A stretch of DNA of 14,207 nt from Deltaproteobacteria bacterium (GTDB taxonomy: Bacteria; Desulfobacterota; GWC2-55-46). The notes below the pieces were generated by a model that was not told the origin of the DNA, made no database searches, and saw only the letters and a program-made list of their open reading frames with translations. Below are positions 1 to 6,457 of this stretch, piece after piece (positions within the stretch are counted from its first letter, which is position 1; every line of letters starts with the position of its first letter). The stretch spans positions 1-14,207 of the forward strand of contig JAUSLB010000188.1 in assembly GCA_030646655.1 (NCBI GenBank), given 5' to 3'. The position numbers and the translations under genes were made by a program.

Positions 1-58
1 GGTCAAAAATGAGAAACGGATACGGATATGGGAGAAGCTGTAAATGAAGATTGAAAGG

Positions 59-165
59 AATGAAACTCCCCGCATCAAGCTGCGAGGTATCGAAGCCCAC
101 TACGGCTGAAAAAGTCTCGAAGCAAGCTTCGGGGAATTGAACCCTCTAGTAGAGGGATTAAGTCA
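59..165. repeat. REP-like intergenic element, copy A
   Basis: This stretch matches 6456-6561 over about 106 bases with six substitutions and one single-base indel, by hand alignment. One arm carries CTCCCCGCATCAAGCTGCG and the other CGAAGCAAGCTTCGGGGAA. The second arm folds on itself (CGAAGC-AA-GCTTCG), and the outer CCCCG and CGGGG can also pair across the element. A further small hairpin, CCCTCT-ACT-AGAGGG on the minus strand, lies next to the phoR stop codon. The aligned repeat runs through the TGA stop of phoR (163-165). The layout, with two palindromic units facing each other beside a gene end, resembles REP/BIME elements. No transposase is visible here. It may also act as a transcription terminator or mRNA stabiliser for phoR. 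Confidence 0.8.
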
Positions 166-1188
166 ATTGCATGCCTTCAGAGAAAAACTGAACGTGGAGC
201 CTTTGCCCGGAGCGCTCTCCACATGGAGCCTGCCGTTATGGCCCTGTATGATGTGCTTGACGATGGCAAGCCCGAGCCCCGTGCCGCCGAGATCCCTCGA
301 GCGGGCCTTATCGACCCTGTAGAACCTCTCGAATATCCTCGGTATGTCGGAGGGCGGGAACCCTATGCCTGTGTCCTTCACATCGACCCGTATATCCCCC
401 TTGCTGGCGCAGGCGCTTAAGCTTACGCCCCCGCCGGGAGGGGTGTACTTTATCGCGTTGTCGAGCAGATTCACCACGACCTGCTCGAGCCTGTCGCGGT
501 CGCCGAGGGCCTTGGGCAGGCCTTCTGGTATCCGCGAGGTTATCTTTATGCCCTTGTCCCTTGCCTGCTTCTCGAAACCTGTCTTTGTGGAAAGGAGTAT
601 CTCTTTTATGTCAACGGGCTCGGAGACTATCTCCATCTGATGGGACTCAAGTTTCGACAGCGTCAGCAGGTCGTCTATGAGCCTCGACATGCGCGTGGCG
701 TGCCGGTCTATGACGCGAAGGAACTCTTTAAGGGTGTTCTTGTCGTCCATGCCCCCGTCAAGGAGCGTTTCCGAATATCCTTTTATGCTCGCAAGCGGCG
801 TCCTCAGCTCATGCGATACATTGGCGACAAAGTCTTTCTTGATCGTCTCCACCCTTTTTTCCTCCGTTATGTCCTGAAGGAAAAGGAGCAGCCTGAAATC
901 ATTCCTGTCTATAAGCGGCACGAGCCGCACATTAAAGAACCTCCCTCCCTCGCTTATCTCTATCGATTCAGGAGAGCTGTAGCGCCCCGCCAGAAAGGAC
1001 CGGACCGTGGAGGCGAGGGCTGTATTTTCTATTATCTCCTCAAGCATCCTGCCCTCGACCCCGTCTTTTACGGGGAAGGAATTTACGAAAAAGGGGTTTG
1101 CGTAAAGCGCCCTGAGAGCCGGATCGAGCACCAGCACGCCTGTCTGCATCTCCCTTGCTATAGCCTCGAGTATTATATTCTTTGCCAT
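163..1188 (-). CDS. phoR: PhoR-type sensor histidine kinase lacking membrane segments
   Basis: The product is a two-component histidine kinase of 341 residues, probably the partner of the PhoB-type regulator at 2130-2834. A PAS-like domain occupies about residues 8-110. A HisKA domain follows, with the phospho-accepting His126 in NVSHELRTPL. The HATPase domain has its N box at about 240-244 (NLLDN), G1 at 272-277 (DTGIGF), an F box at 285-290 (IFERFY) and G2 at 301-309 (GGTGLGLAI). Typical PhoR proteins begin with one or two transmembrane helices. Here the PAS domain starts almost at Met1 and no hydrophobic segment precedes it, so the protein looks cytoplasmic. It starts with ATG only 3 bases after the carbonic anhydrase stop codon, which suggests translational coupling. 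Assignment to phosphate control rests on family resemblance and the nearby phoB; another signal is possible. Confidence 0.88.
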   Translation of the reverse strand: MAKNIILEAIAREMQTGVLVLDPALRALYANPFFVNSFPVKDGVEGRMLEEIIENTALASTVRSFLAGRYSSPESIEISEGGRFFNVRLVPLIDRNDFRLLLFLQDITEEKRVETIKKDFVANVSHELRTPLASIKGYSETLLDGGMDDKNTLKEFLRVIDRHATRMSRLIDDLLTLSKLESHQMEIVSEPVDIKEILLSTKTGFEKQARDKGIKITSRIPEGLPKALGDRDRLEQVVVNLLDNAIKYTPPGGGVSLSACASKGDIRVDVKDTGIGFPPSDIPRIFERFYRVDKARSRDLGGTGLGLAIVKHIIQGHNGRLHVESAPGKGSTFSFSLKACN

Positions 1189-1191
1189 ATA

Positions 1192-1815
1192 TTATTTAAT
1201 CAACTCAAACTTATCCATATTAGGGATGTAGGCATACATGCCGCCTGTGCCGATATCATAATACCATCCATGGAGGAACAGCATCCCTTCTTTGAGCGCC
1301 TGAGCCACAAAAGGATAGGTCTGGATATTCTCAATCTGGGCAAGGACATTTTCTTTTTCCGTGATCATCTGAATCTCTTCTGGAGGGCCGCCCGCAAGAG
1401 ATCCGCTGACAATATCCTTAACGGGCATTGCAAGCTTCAGCCAATCTTTCAAATGAGGCATGGTATCCAACTCCATATCATCCTTATTAAGCGCCTTGAT
1501 AGCGCCGCAATTAGAATGCCCGCAGACAATAATATCAGACACCTTCAAAACCAAAACAGCGAACTCTATCGCAGCCGCGGTGCTGTTTTTATCCTTTAAG
1601 GCGTCATGCGGGGGGATGATATTACCGACGTTCCTGAGGATAAAAAGCTCCCCGGGCTTGCTCTGCGTAACCAAAGCCGGGTCTACGCGTGAATCGGCGC
1701 ACGTGATGAAAAGGACGTCAGGATCCTGGCTGTTTGACAGCCTTTTGAAGAAGTCTTCCTCTTTTTTAAAAAACGATTCCTGAAATCTGCGGATGCCTTT
1801 ATAAAGCCTTTCCAT
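1192..1815 (-). CDS. Beta-class carbonic anhydrase
   Basis: This 207-residue enzyme would interconvert CO2 and bicarbonate in the cytoplasm. The beta-class zinc site is intact: Cys39 and Asp41 with Arg43 in CADSRV, then His100 and Cys103 in GHSNCGA. The length is normal for the family. The ATG start at 1815 is preceded by an AAAGGGA ribosome-binding site in an AT-rich leader. Sample stretches counted by hand give about 40-50% GC, against about 60-70% in the flanking phoR and nfnB genes, so the gene may have been acquired separately. It lies between phoB and phoR, which normally adjoin, and its stop codon is 3 bases from the phoR start. A bicarbonate or pH link to the kinase is conceivable, but that is inference. 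Confidence 0.95.
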   Translation of the reverse strand: MERLYKGIRRFQESFFKKEEDFFKRLSNSQDPDVLFITCADSRVDPALVTQSKPGELFILRNVGNIIPPHDALKDKNSTAAAIEFAVLVLKVSDIIVCGHSNCGAIKALNKDDMELDTMPHLKDWLKLAMPVKDIVSGSLAGGPPEEIQMITEKENVLAQIENIQTYPFVAQALKEGMLFLHGWYYDIGTGGMYAYIPNMDKFELIK

Positions 1816-1849
1816 TTACATCCCTTTAAAAATACTTTTTAAAATATAG

Positions 1850-2107
1850 CAGGTTGCTTCAAGCCGCAACCTGATAGGCAATCACCATGATGGGGGACGG
1901 ATTGCCCTCTGGATGCTCGCCGGCTCATGAAGTGACAAGGCGAGCAATATAAATGTAATTTTCCTTACCAGCCACAATCCGCTCTTGTTTATGGATTATG
2001 CAGGTGCGAGGCCGAAAAGTATCGAGCAATTTGGAAGGATTGGACGGAGGCTCTCCGGCCAAATCGTGGCTGAAAAAGTCCAGGACGGAGTTTTTCAGCA
2101 TTCTGAT
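1850..2107. repeat. Hairpin-rich mosaic repeat, copy 1
   Basis: This repeat fills most of the 314-base gap between phoB and the carbonic anhydrase gene, where I see no gene. It matches the reverse complement of 8469-8707. The best-conserved core, 1908-1955, is identical at 45 of 48 positions. The left end is a hairpin, CAGGTTGC-N8-GCAACCTG (1850-1873). The right end is a hairpin, GCTGAAAAA-N13-TTTTTCAGC (2069-2099). Between them lie GGCAAT/ATTGCC and GCTCGCC/GGCGAGC inverted repeats. The left end is 34 bases upstream of the carbonic anhydrase start, so it may contribute promoter sequence. No open frame inside resembles a protein. Confidence 0.75.
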
Positions 2108-2129
2108 AAGAAAATCGCCGGTTTGTTTA

Positions 2130-2834
2130 CTACTCGCCTTTGAACCTGTACCCCACCCCCCTTACGGTCTCAATATACCGGCTGGCGCTTTTAAGCTTTG
2201 CCCTAAGCCTTCTTACATGGGTATCGACCGTCCTCGGTATGACGAAGCAGTCCCTTCCCCACGCCCTGTCAAGCAGCGTGTCCCTTGAAAGCACCCTGCC
2301 CTTTGCCTTTATAAGCTCGGCGAGCAATTTAAATTCCGTCGAGGTCATCTCCACATCAAGGCCTTCCACATTGACCCTGTGCCCGGGGATATCGACGGTA
2401 AGGCCGTTTAATGAGAACTCCTTTTCTTCTTCCTGAGTTTTCGAGGGGCTGGAGCCTGCCCTCTTAAGGACGGCTTTGACGCGGAGGATCAATTCCCTCG
2501 GGCTGAACGGCTTTGTGATGTAGTCTTCCGCCCCGAGCTCGAAGCCGACGACCTTATCGACCTCTTCGCCCTTGGCGGTAAGCATTATTACGGGTATCTG
2601 GCGGGTATACTCGCTCCCCTTGAGCCTCTTTAAGACCTCGGTGCCTTCCATGTCGGGGAGCATTATATCGAGGATAATGAGGGCCGGCCCTTTTGCCTTC
2701 GCGGCCTCTATGGCCTCTGGGCCGTCCTTGGCGAGCAAAACCTGGAAGCCGGCCTTTTTAAGGTTATAGTCGAGGAGGTTTAATATGTCCGCCTCGTCGT
2801 CGACTACGAGTATTTTAGGCCCCGTCCTCTGCAA
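2130..2834 (-). CDS. phoB: PhoB-type response regulator, OmpR family
   Basis: The product is a 234-residue DNA-binding response regulator. The receiver domain (about residues 5-122) has acidic residues Asp12 and Asp13, phospho-acceptor Asp56 in ILDIMLP, Thr86 and Lys108. A winged-helix DNA-binding domain occupies about 142-233. It ends with the usual TVDTHVRRLRAKL recognition helix and the RGVGYRF wing. The start is TTG at 2834, preceded by AAGGAG (2839-2844) with a short 4-base spacer. It overlaps the arsenate reductase gene by 20 bases, so the two are probably translated from one mRNA. No second gene follows directly; its likely kinase phoR is separated by a repeat and the carbonic anhydrase gene. 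The PhoB assignment over other OmpR-type regulators rests on overall similarity and the PhoR-like kinase nearby. Confidence 0.9.
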   Translation of the reverse strand: MQRTGPKILVVDDEADILNLLDYNLKKAGFQVLLAKDGPEAIEAAKAKGPALIILDIMLPDMEGTEVLKRLKGSEYTRQIPVIMLTAKGEEVDKVVGFELGAEDYITKPFSPRELILRVKAVLKRAGSSPSKTQEEEKEFSLNGLTVDIPGHRVNVEGLDVEMTSTEFKLLAELIKAKGRVLSRDTLLDRAWGRDCFVIPRTVDTHVRRLRAKLKSASRYIETVRGVGYRFKGE

Positions 2835-3234
2835 GCAGCTCCTTCACCTTCCGCTCTATCTCGTCCCGGACTCTACTCAAGACCTCAGGGGGCCTGCCGA
2901 GCGGGTCCTCTATCTTCCAGTCCGTCTTCTTCCCTTTGAAGTCCGCAGGACATAACATACCAGCCGAGCAGCACCCGAGAGTCACTACTACATCAGCCCA
3001 GTCTATCATCTCGTCCGTCAACTGCTTGGATGACTGCGCCGAGATGTCTATGCCCCTTTCCTTCATCGCCTCTATCGTGGCCTTATTCACATGGCCCGTA
3101 GCTGATGTGCCCGCGCTCCTGACCTCTATCTTCCCCCTGCCGAGCGCGTTCGCGAACCCCTCGGCAATCTGGCTCCTGCAGGTATTGCCTACGCAGACAA
3201 AGAGGACCTTTTTAACGGTTTTTCCTGATGGCAT
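2815..3234 (-). CDS. arsC: Arsenate reductase, thioredoxin-coupled (LMW phosphatase fold)
   Basis: This 139-residue protein has the low-molecular-weight tyrosine phosphatase fold used by Gram-positive-type arsenate reductases. The P-loop CVGNTCRS begins at Cys14 and ends with Arg20-Ser21. Cys88 and Cys95 (in GCCSAGMLCP) have the seven-residue spacing of the Cys82/Cys89 redox relay in plasmid pI258 ArsC. The Asp110-Pro111 pair matches the general-acid loop. These cysteines favour arsenate reduction over simple phosphotyrosine hydrolysis. The start is ATG at 3234, without a clear Shine-Dalgarno sequence. Its 3' end overlaps phoB by 20 bases. The pairing makes sense, because arsenate enters cells through the phosphate transporters that PhoB controls. 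No arsenite exporter or ArsR is present in the window. Confidence 0.88.
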   Translation of the reverse strand: MPSGKTVKKVLFVCVGNTCRSQIAEGFANALGRGKIEVRSAGTSATGHVNKATIEAMKERGIDISAQSSKQLTDEMIDWADVVVTLGCCSAGMLCPADFKGKKTDWKIEDPLGRPPEVLSRVRDEIERKVKELLAEDGA

Positions 3235-3253
3235 GGCTTATTTTTCAATCAAA

Positions 3254-3278
3254 AGGCCCGGTCTTGAAGGCCGGGCCT
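3254..3278 (-). terminator. Rho-independent terminator after nfnB, or arsC leader hairpin
   Basis: On the minus strand AGGCCCGG pairs perfectly with CCGGGCCT around a 9-base loop that could add CTT/AAG pairs, and TTTT follows directly. It lies 21 bases past the nfnB stop codon and 19 bases before the arsC start. That leaves no room for a complete promoter between hairpin and arsC. Confidence 0.75.
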
Positions 3279-3291
3279 GCGTTTCATTTCG

Positions 3292-3320
3292 TATTTATCC
3301 TACCATACGCCTGATGTCAG
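3292..3320 (-). promoter_or_regulatory. Candidate sigma-70 promoter for arsC-phoB
   Basis: On the minus strand CTGACA (5 of 6 consensus bases) is followed by a 17-base spacer and TAAATA (4 of 6). It overlaps the last codons of nfnB, upstream of the terminator-like hairpin at 3254-3278. If real, transcripts of arsC-phoB must pass that hairpin. This was found by eye and could be chance. Confidence 0.35.
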
Positions 3321-4718
3321 GTACTCGTGTATGGAGTCTGCGGCCTTTCTCCCGTCGCCCATGGCGAGGATGACGGTAGCGCCGCCCCTCACTATGTCGC
3401 CGCCCGAGAAGACCCCTTTCTTGCTCGTCCTGCCGGTATCCATGTTCACGGTGATGTTGCCCCATTTATTCACCTTTATGTCAGGCGTCGTCTGGGGGAT
3501 GAGAGGGTTCGCCCCGTTGCCGATAGCTATGATGGCCACATCGGCCTCCATCAGGAACTCAGAGCCTTTTATCTCAACCGGCCTTCTTCTGCCTGACTCA
3601 TCGGGCTCGCCGAGCTCCATCCTTAAGCACTCAACCCCCGTGACCTTCCCGTCCCTGTCCCCTATGAAACTCTTGGGGCTGGCAAGGAGCTGGAACTTAA
3701 GCCCCTCCTCCTCCCCGTGATGTATCTCCTCTATCCTCGCGGGCATCTCCTCCCTGGAACGCCTGTAGACTATCGTTACCTGCTCGGGGCAGAGCCGCAG
3801 GGCCGTGCGGGCCGAGTCCATAGCGGTATTGCCGCCGCCGAAGACCACGACCTTCCTCCCGCGTATGACGGGCGTGTCGAACTCAGGGAACTGGTAGGCC
3901 TTCATTAGGTTCACCCTCGTTAAGTACTCGTTCGCCGAATAGACCCCGGAGAGGTTCTCGCCCGGTATGCTCATGAAGTTGGGCAACCCAGCGCCCGAGC
4001 CCACGAATACCGCGCCGTAACCGTTCGATAACAGCTCGTCTATGGTTTCGAGCTTTCCTATTACCGCGTTCACCACAATATCAACGCCCATGCGCTTGAG
4101 GTACTCCACCTCGGACTGGACTATCTTTTTCGGGAGCCTGAACTCAGGTATCCCGTACATCAGGACCCCGCCTGCGGTATGGAGCGCCTCGAATACCGTT
4201 ACCTTGTGCCCCTTCTTTACGAGGTCTCCGGCTACGGTCAGCCCTGCGGGGCCCGCGCCGACCACGGCGACCTTTTTGCCGCTCCACTTAGGGATCTCCG
4301 GGATAGTTATCTCCCCGTGCTCGCGCTCAAAATCAGCGGCGAACCTCTCTAATCTCCCGATAGATACGGGCTCGGCCTTTTTGCCTACGATGCAGACCTT
4401 TTCGCACTGGTCTTCCTGCGGGCAGACCCTTCCGCATACGGCCGGCAATCCGTTGGTCTCCTTGATCTTACGGGCGGCCTCAACGAACTTGCCTTCTGAC
4501 ATGAGCCTTATAAACCACGGTATGTCTATATTTACGGGGCAGCCTCCGACGCACAGGGGCTTTTTGCACTGGATGCACCTTTTGGCCTCCTCAATCGCCT
4601 GCTCCGCGGAATACCCGTAAGGGACCTCGTAGAAGTTCCTGACCCTCTCCTTGGGGTCCTGCTCGGCCATCGACTGCCTCGGTATCTTCATCCGTTCCTT
4701 TGTTTCCTTCGGGTCCAT
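3300..4718 (-). CDS. nfnB: NADPH-binding large subunit of ferredoxin:NADP+ oxidoreductase (GltD/NfnB family)
   Basis: This 472-residue iron-sulfur flavoprotein is often annotated as glutamate synthase small chain or sulfide dehydrogenase subunit SudA. Eight cysteines near the N-terminus (48, 51, 56, 60 and 95, 99, 105, 109) would bind two [4Fe-4S] clusters. A Rossmann motif GAGPAGL at 154-160 binds FAD. GGGNTA at 294-299 belongs to the NADPH domain. The C-terminal GGDIVRGGATVILAMGDG segment completes FAD binding. No glutamate synthase large subunit is nearby, and the gene follows the NfnA-type subunit after 65 bases. Together they indicate the NfnAB complex, which couples NADH and reduced ferredoxin to NADP+ reduction. 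The ATG at 4718 has AAGGAG 9 bases upstream. A sulfide dehydrogenase role cannot be excluded. Confidence 0.88.
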   Translation of the reverse strand: MDPKETKERMKIPRQSMAEQDPKERVRNFYEVPYGYSAEQAIEEAKRCIQCKKPLCVGGCPVNIDIPWFIRLMSEGKFVEAARKIKETNGLPAVCGRVCPQEDQCEKVCIVGKKAEPVSIGRLERFAADFEREHGEITIPEIPKWSGKKVAVVGAGPAGLTVAGDLVKKGHKVTVFEALHTAGGVLMYGIPEFRLPKKIVQSEVEYLKRMGVDIVVNAVIGKLETIDELLSNGYGAVFVGSGAGLPNFMSIPGENLSGVYSANEYLTRVNLMKAYQFPEFDTPVIRGRKVVVFGGGNTAMDSARTALRLCPEQVTIVYRRSREEMPARIEEIHHGEEEGLKFQLLASPKSFIGDRDGKVTGVECLRMELGEPDESGRRRPVEIKGSEFLMEADVAIIAIGNGANPLIPQTTPDIKVNKWGNITVNMDTGRTSKKGVFSGGDIVRGGATVILAMGDGRKAADSIHEYLTSGVW

Positions 4719-4738
4719 CTTGCCTTGCTCCTTTTGCT

Positions 4739-4758
4739 CCCTACAGCAAGTTGCAGGG
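4739..4758. repeat. Small hairpin in the nfnA-nfnB gap, possible decayed REP unit
   Basis: CCCTACAGCAAGTTGCAGGG is an imperfect palindrome. As minus-strand RNA, CCCUGCA pairs with UGUAGGG (one G-U pair) around a 6-base loop. It resembles the CCCCGCAGCAAGCTGCG arm of the REP-like element at 6456-6561. It is too short for a firm link. Confidence 0.35.
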
Positions 4759-4783
4759 AATCTTCGCTACGCATTTACAAAAA

Positions 4784-5644
4784 CTATTTATCGCACCTCT
4801 CGTAGCACTTCTCGCCCTCGTGGTAGGTGAACTCCTCCATAGCCGTCTTCTCTTCCTTCAGATAGCTCCTGTTCCTTAATATAAGCTCGTCGAAGTTGAC
4901 CTCGTGGCCGTTGAACTCAGGGCCGTCCACGCACACAAAGCGGTTCTTCCCGGCTATGGTCACCCTGCACGCCCCGCACATGCCGGTGCCGTCGACCATT
5001 ATGGGGTTCAGGCTTACCATCGTAAGGATATTGTAGGGCTTCGTCACATTGCTTACGGCCCTCATCATGGGAATAGGGCCTATGCCCACGACGAACCCTA
5101 TCTTCATCCCCTCGTTAATCAGGTTCTGCAAAACCTGCGTCACAAAACCGTGGTGGCCGTAGCTCCCGTCGTCCGTTGTCAGATGGAGCTCGCCGCTTAC
5201 CGCCCTCATCTCCCGTTCGAGTATAAGGAGGCTCTTCGTACGCGCCCCTATTATCGATACGACCTTGTTGCCTGCGGCCTTGAGCGCCTTGGCTATGGGC
5301 AGCACAGGGGCCGTGCCTATGCCTCCGCCTACGCATACGGCGATGCCGAAGTTCTCGATGTGGGTCGGACGCCCGAGCGGGCCTACGACATCGAGTATCA
5401 TGTCGCCCTTTCCCATATCGCCGAGGAGCGCCGTGGATTTGCCGACCTCCTGGACGATAATGGTGATTGTGCCTTCCTTCTCGTCGGAATCGACTATGGT
5501 TAGCGGTATCCGCTCGCCCTGCTCGTTCATCCTCAGGACAACGAACTGGCCGGCCTTGCGCTTCTTGGCTATGAGCGGGGCCTTTATCTTAAACTGATAG
5601 ACCGTATGAGCTAATTCGATCTTCTCCGTTATCTCGAACATCAT
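4784..5644 (-). CDS. nfnA: FAD/[2Fe-2S] small subunit of ferredoxin:NADP+ oxidoreductase (NfnA/SudB family)
   Basis: The 286-residue protein belongs to the ferredoxin-NADP reductase superfamily and is the NAD(H)-binding partner of the downstream subunit. It has an FAD-binding beta-barrel with RIPLTI at 45-50 and a nucleotide-binding domain with GGGIGTAP at 106-113. Near the C-terminus is a [2Fe-2S] site with Cys223, Cys226 and Cys238 and Asp218 as the likely fourth ligand (DGTGMCGAC). An Asp ligand is characteristic of NfnA. Two ATG codons occur in tandem. AAGGAG lies 3 bases from the first (5644) and 6 from the second (5641), so 5641 may be the true start. The length fits the family. DNA-level neighbours suggest a two-gene nfnA-nfnB operon. 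Confidence 0.9.
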   Translation of the reverse strand: MMFEITEKIELAHTVYQFKIKAPLIAKKRKAGQFVVLRMNEQGERIPLTIVDSDEKEGTITIIVQEVGKSTALLGDMGKGDMILDVVGPLGRPTHIENFGIAVCVGGGIGTAPVLPIAKALKAAGNKVVSIIGARTKSLLILEREMRAVSGELHLTTDDGSYGHHGFVTQVLQNLINEGMKIGFVVGIGPIPMMRAVSNVTKPYNILTMVSLNPIMVDGTGMCGACRVTIAGKNRFVCVDGPEFNGHEVNFDELILRNRSYLKEEKTAMEEFTYHEGEKCYERCDK

Positions 5645-5690
5645 CGACTCCTTTTCGACCCGATCTTGAAGAAAATTCAGGGTTCCGGAT

Positions 5691-5719
5691 AAAATACCAG
5701 AATCGTAAATTCAAGGCAA
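5691..5719 (-). promoter_or_regulatory. Weak candidate promoter for nfnAB
   Basis: On the minus strand TTGCCT, a 17-base spacer and TATTTT each match 4 of 6 consensus positions. The element overlaps the tlyA stop codon. No terminator separates tlyA from nfnA, so read-through from tlyA is an alternative. Confidence 0.25.
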
Positions 5720-6457
5720 TGATTTCATTCCAAGGCAAATCCAGAACTCTATATTGCCTTTTGAGCCTTTTATGGGAGATTCCGCCGTCCCCAAGACATC
5801 AAAGCCGAGGCTTATGGAAAAATCCTTTATCCTATCTATAACCTCTTTATGGAGCAGGGGGTCTTTTACTATCCCGCCCTTTCCGACCTTGCCCTTGCCA
5901 ACCTCGAACTGGGGCTTTATGAGGGCGAGGATACGGCCTGAGCCTTTTATCAGCTCCTTTACCTTCGGCAGCACCTTTTCAAGGGAGATGAAGGAGACGT
6001 CTATGACAGCCATATCAGCCTGCTCGCCTATATCAGCGGGGTCAAGATACCTGATGTTCCTCTCCTCCAATACAACTACCCTCGGGTCGTTCCTTAAATT
6101 TATGTCAAGGAGGCCTTTTCCCACGTCTATGGCATAGACCTTCTTCGCCCCCCTCTTAAGGAGGCAGTCCGTGAACCCGCCTGTGGATGCGCCCACATCG
6201 AGGATAACGAGGCCGCTTACATCCGCCTTGAACTCATCGAGCGCCCCTTGGAGCTTTACCCCGCCCCTGCTTACGAAGGGCAGCCCCTCCTTGATAAAAA
6301 TATCCGATTCAGGGTCTATGGCAGCTCCGGCCTTGTCTATAACCGTGCCGTTGACCGTAACCTTGCCGGCCATTATGAGGGCCTGCGCCTTCTGGCGGCT
6401 CTGTACGAGGCCCCTTTCGGCCATAAGGGCGTCGATCCTTACCTTCTGCGTTTTCAA
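5711..6457 (-). CDS. tlyA: TlyA-family rRNA 2'-O-methyltransferase
   Basis: The protein has an N-terminal S4 RNA-binding domain (about residues 6-65) and a FtsJ/RrmJ-type methyltransferase domain. Family members methylate cytidine 2'-hydroxyls in 16S and/or 23S rRNA, and some are also called hemolysins. Visible motifs are SRGGVKL with the catalytic-type Lys68, the SAM-binding LDVGASTGGFTDCL (86-99), VIDVSFISL, LIKPQFEVGKGK and the C-terminal NIEFWICL. An in-frame TTG exists at 6475, but the TTG at 6457 is chosen: it is preceded by GGGGAGG with a 4-base spacer, and it gives 248 residues starting at the S4 domain. The ribosome-binding site lies in the REP-like element that fills the gap to dxs. 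It sits last in the ispA-dxs-tlyA cluster, a common arrangement. Confidence 0.9.
   Translation of the reverse strand: MKTQKVRIDALMAERGLVQSRQKAQALIMAGKVTVNGTVIDKAGAAIDPESDIFIKEGLPFVSRGGVKLQGALDEFKADVSGLVILDVGASTGGFTDCLLKRGAKKVYAIDVGKGLLDINLRNDPRVVVLEERNIRYLDPADIGEQADMAVIDVSFISLEKVLPKVKELIKGSGRILALIKPQFEVGKGKVGKGGIVKDPLLHKEVIDRIKDFSISLGFDVLGTAESPIKGSKGNIEFWICLGMKSLP

Noticed and set aside
2..43. Short plus-strand frame that could be the 3' end of a convergent gene, ending in TAA
   Set aside because: Only 13 codons are visible and the minus strand is also open there, so coding cannot be supported.
640..1599. 319-codon plus-strand open frame across phoR and the carbonic anhydrase gene
   Set aside because: It lies antisense to two clear genes, resembles no family and spans their junction; a shadow of their codon bias.
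1838..1873. Carbonic anhydrase promoter formed from the repeat end (TTGCGG, 17 bases, TATTTT on the minus strand)
   Set aside because: Both boxes are weak and the AT-rich tract gives several equal choices, so it is not listed as a feature.
1850..2107. CRISPR array or riboswitch as an explanation of the repeated hairpins
   Set aside because: There are no regularly spaced direct repeats and no known riboswitch core; the two-copy inverted arrangement fits a dispersed repeat better.
1998..2288. 96-codon plus-strand frame starting in the mosaic repeat
   Set aside because: It runs from the repeat into the antisense of phoB and has no recognisable domain.
4904..5503. 199-codon plus-strand open frame opposite nfnA
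   Set aside because: Antisense to a well-supported gene, with low-complexity His/Tyr/Ala content typical of a shadow frame.
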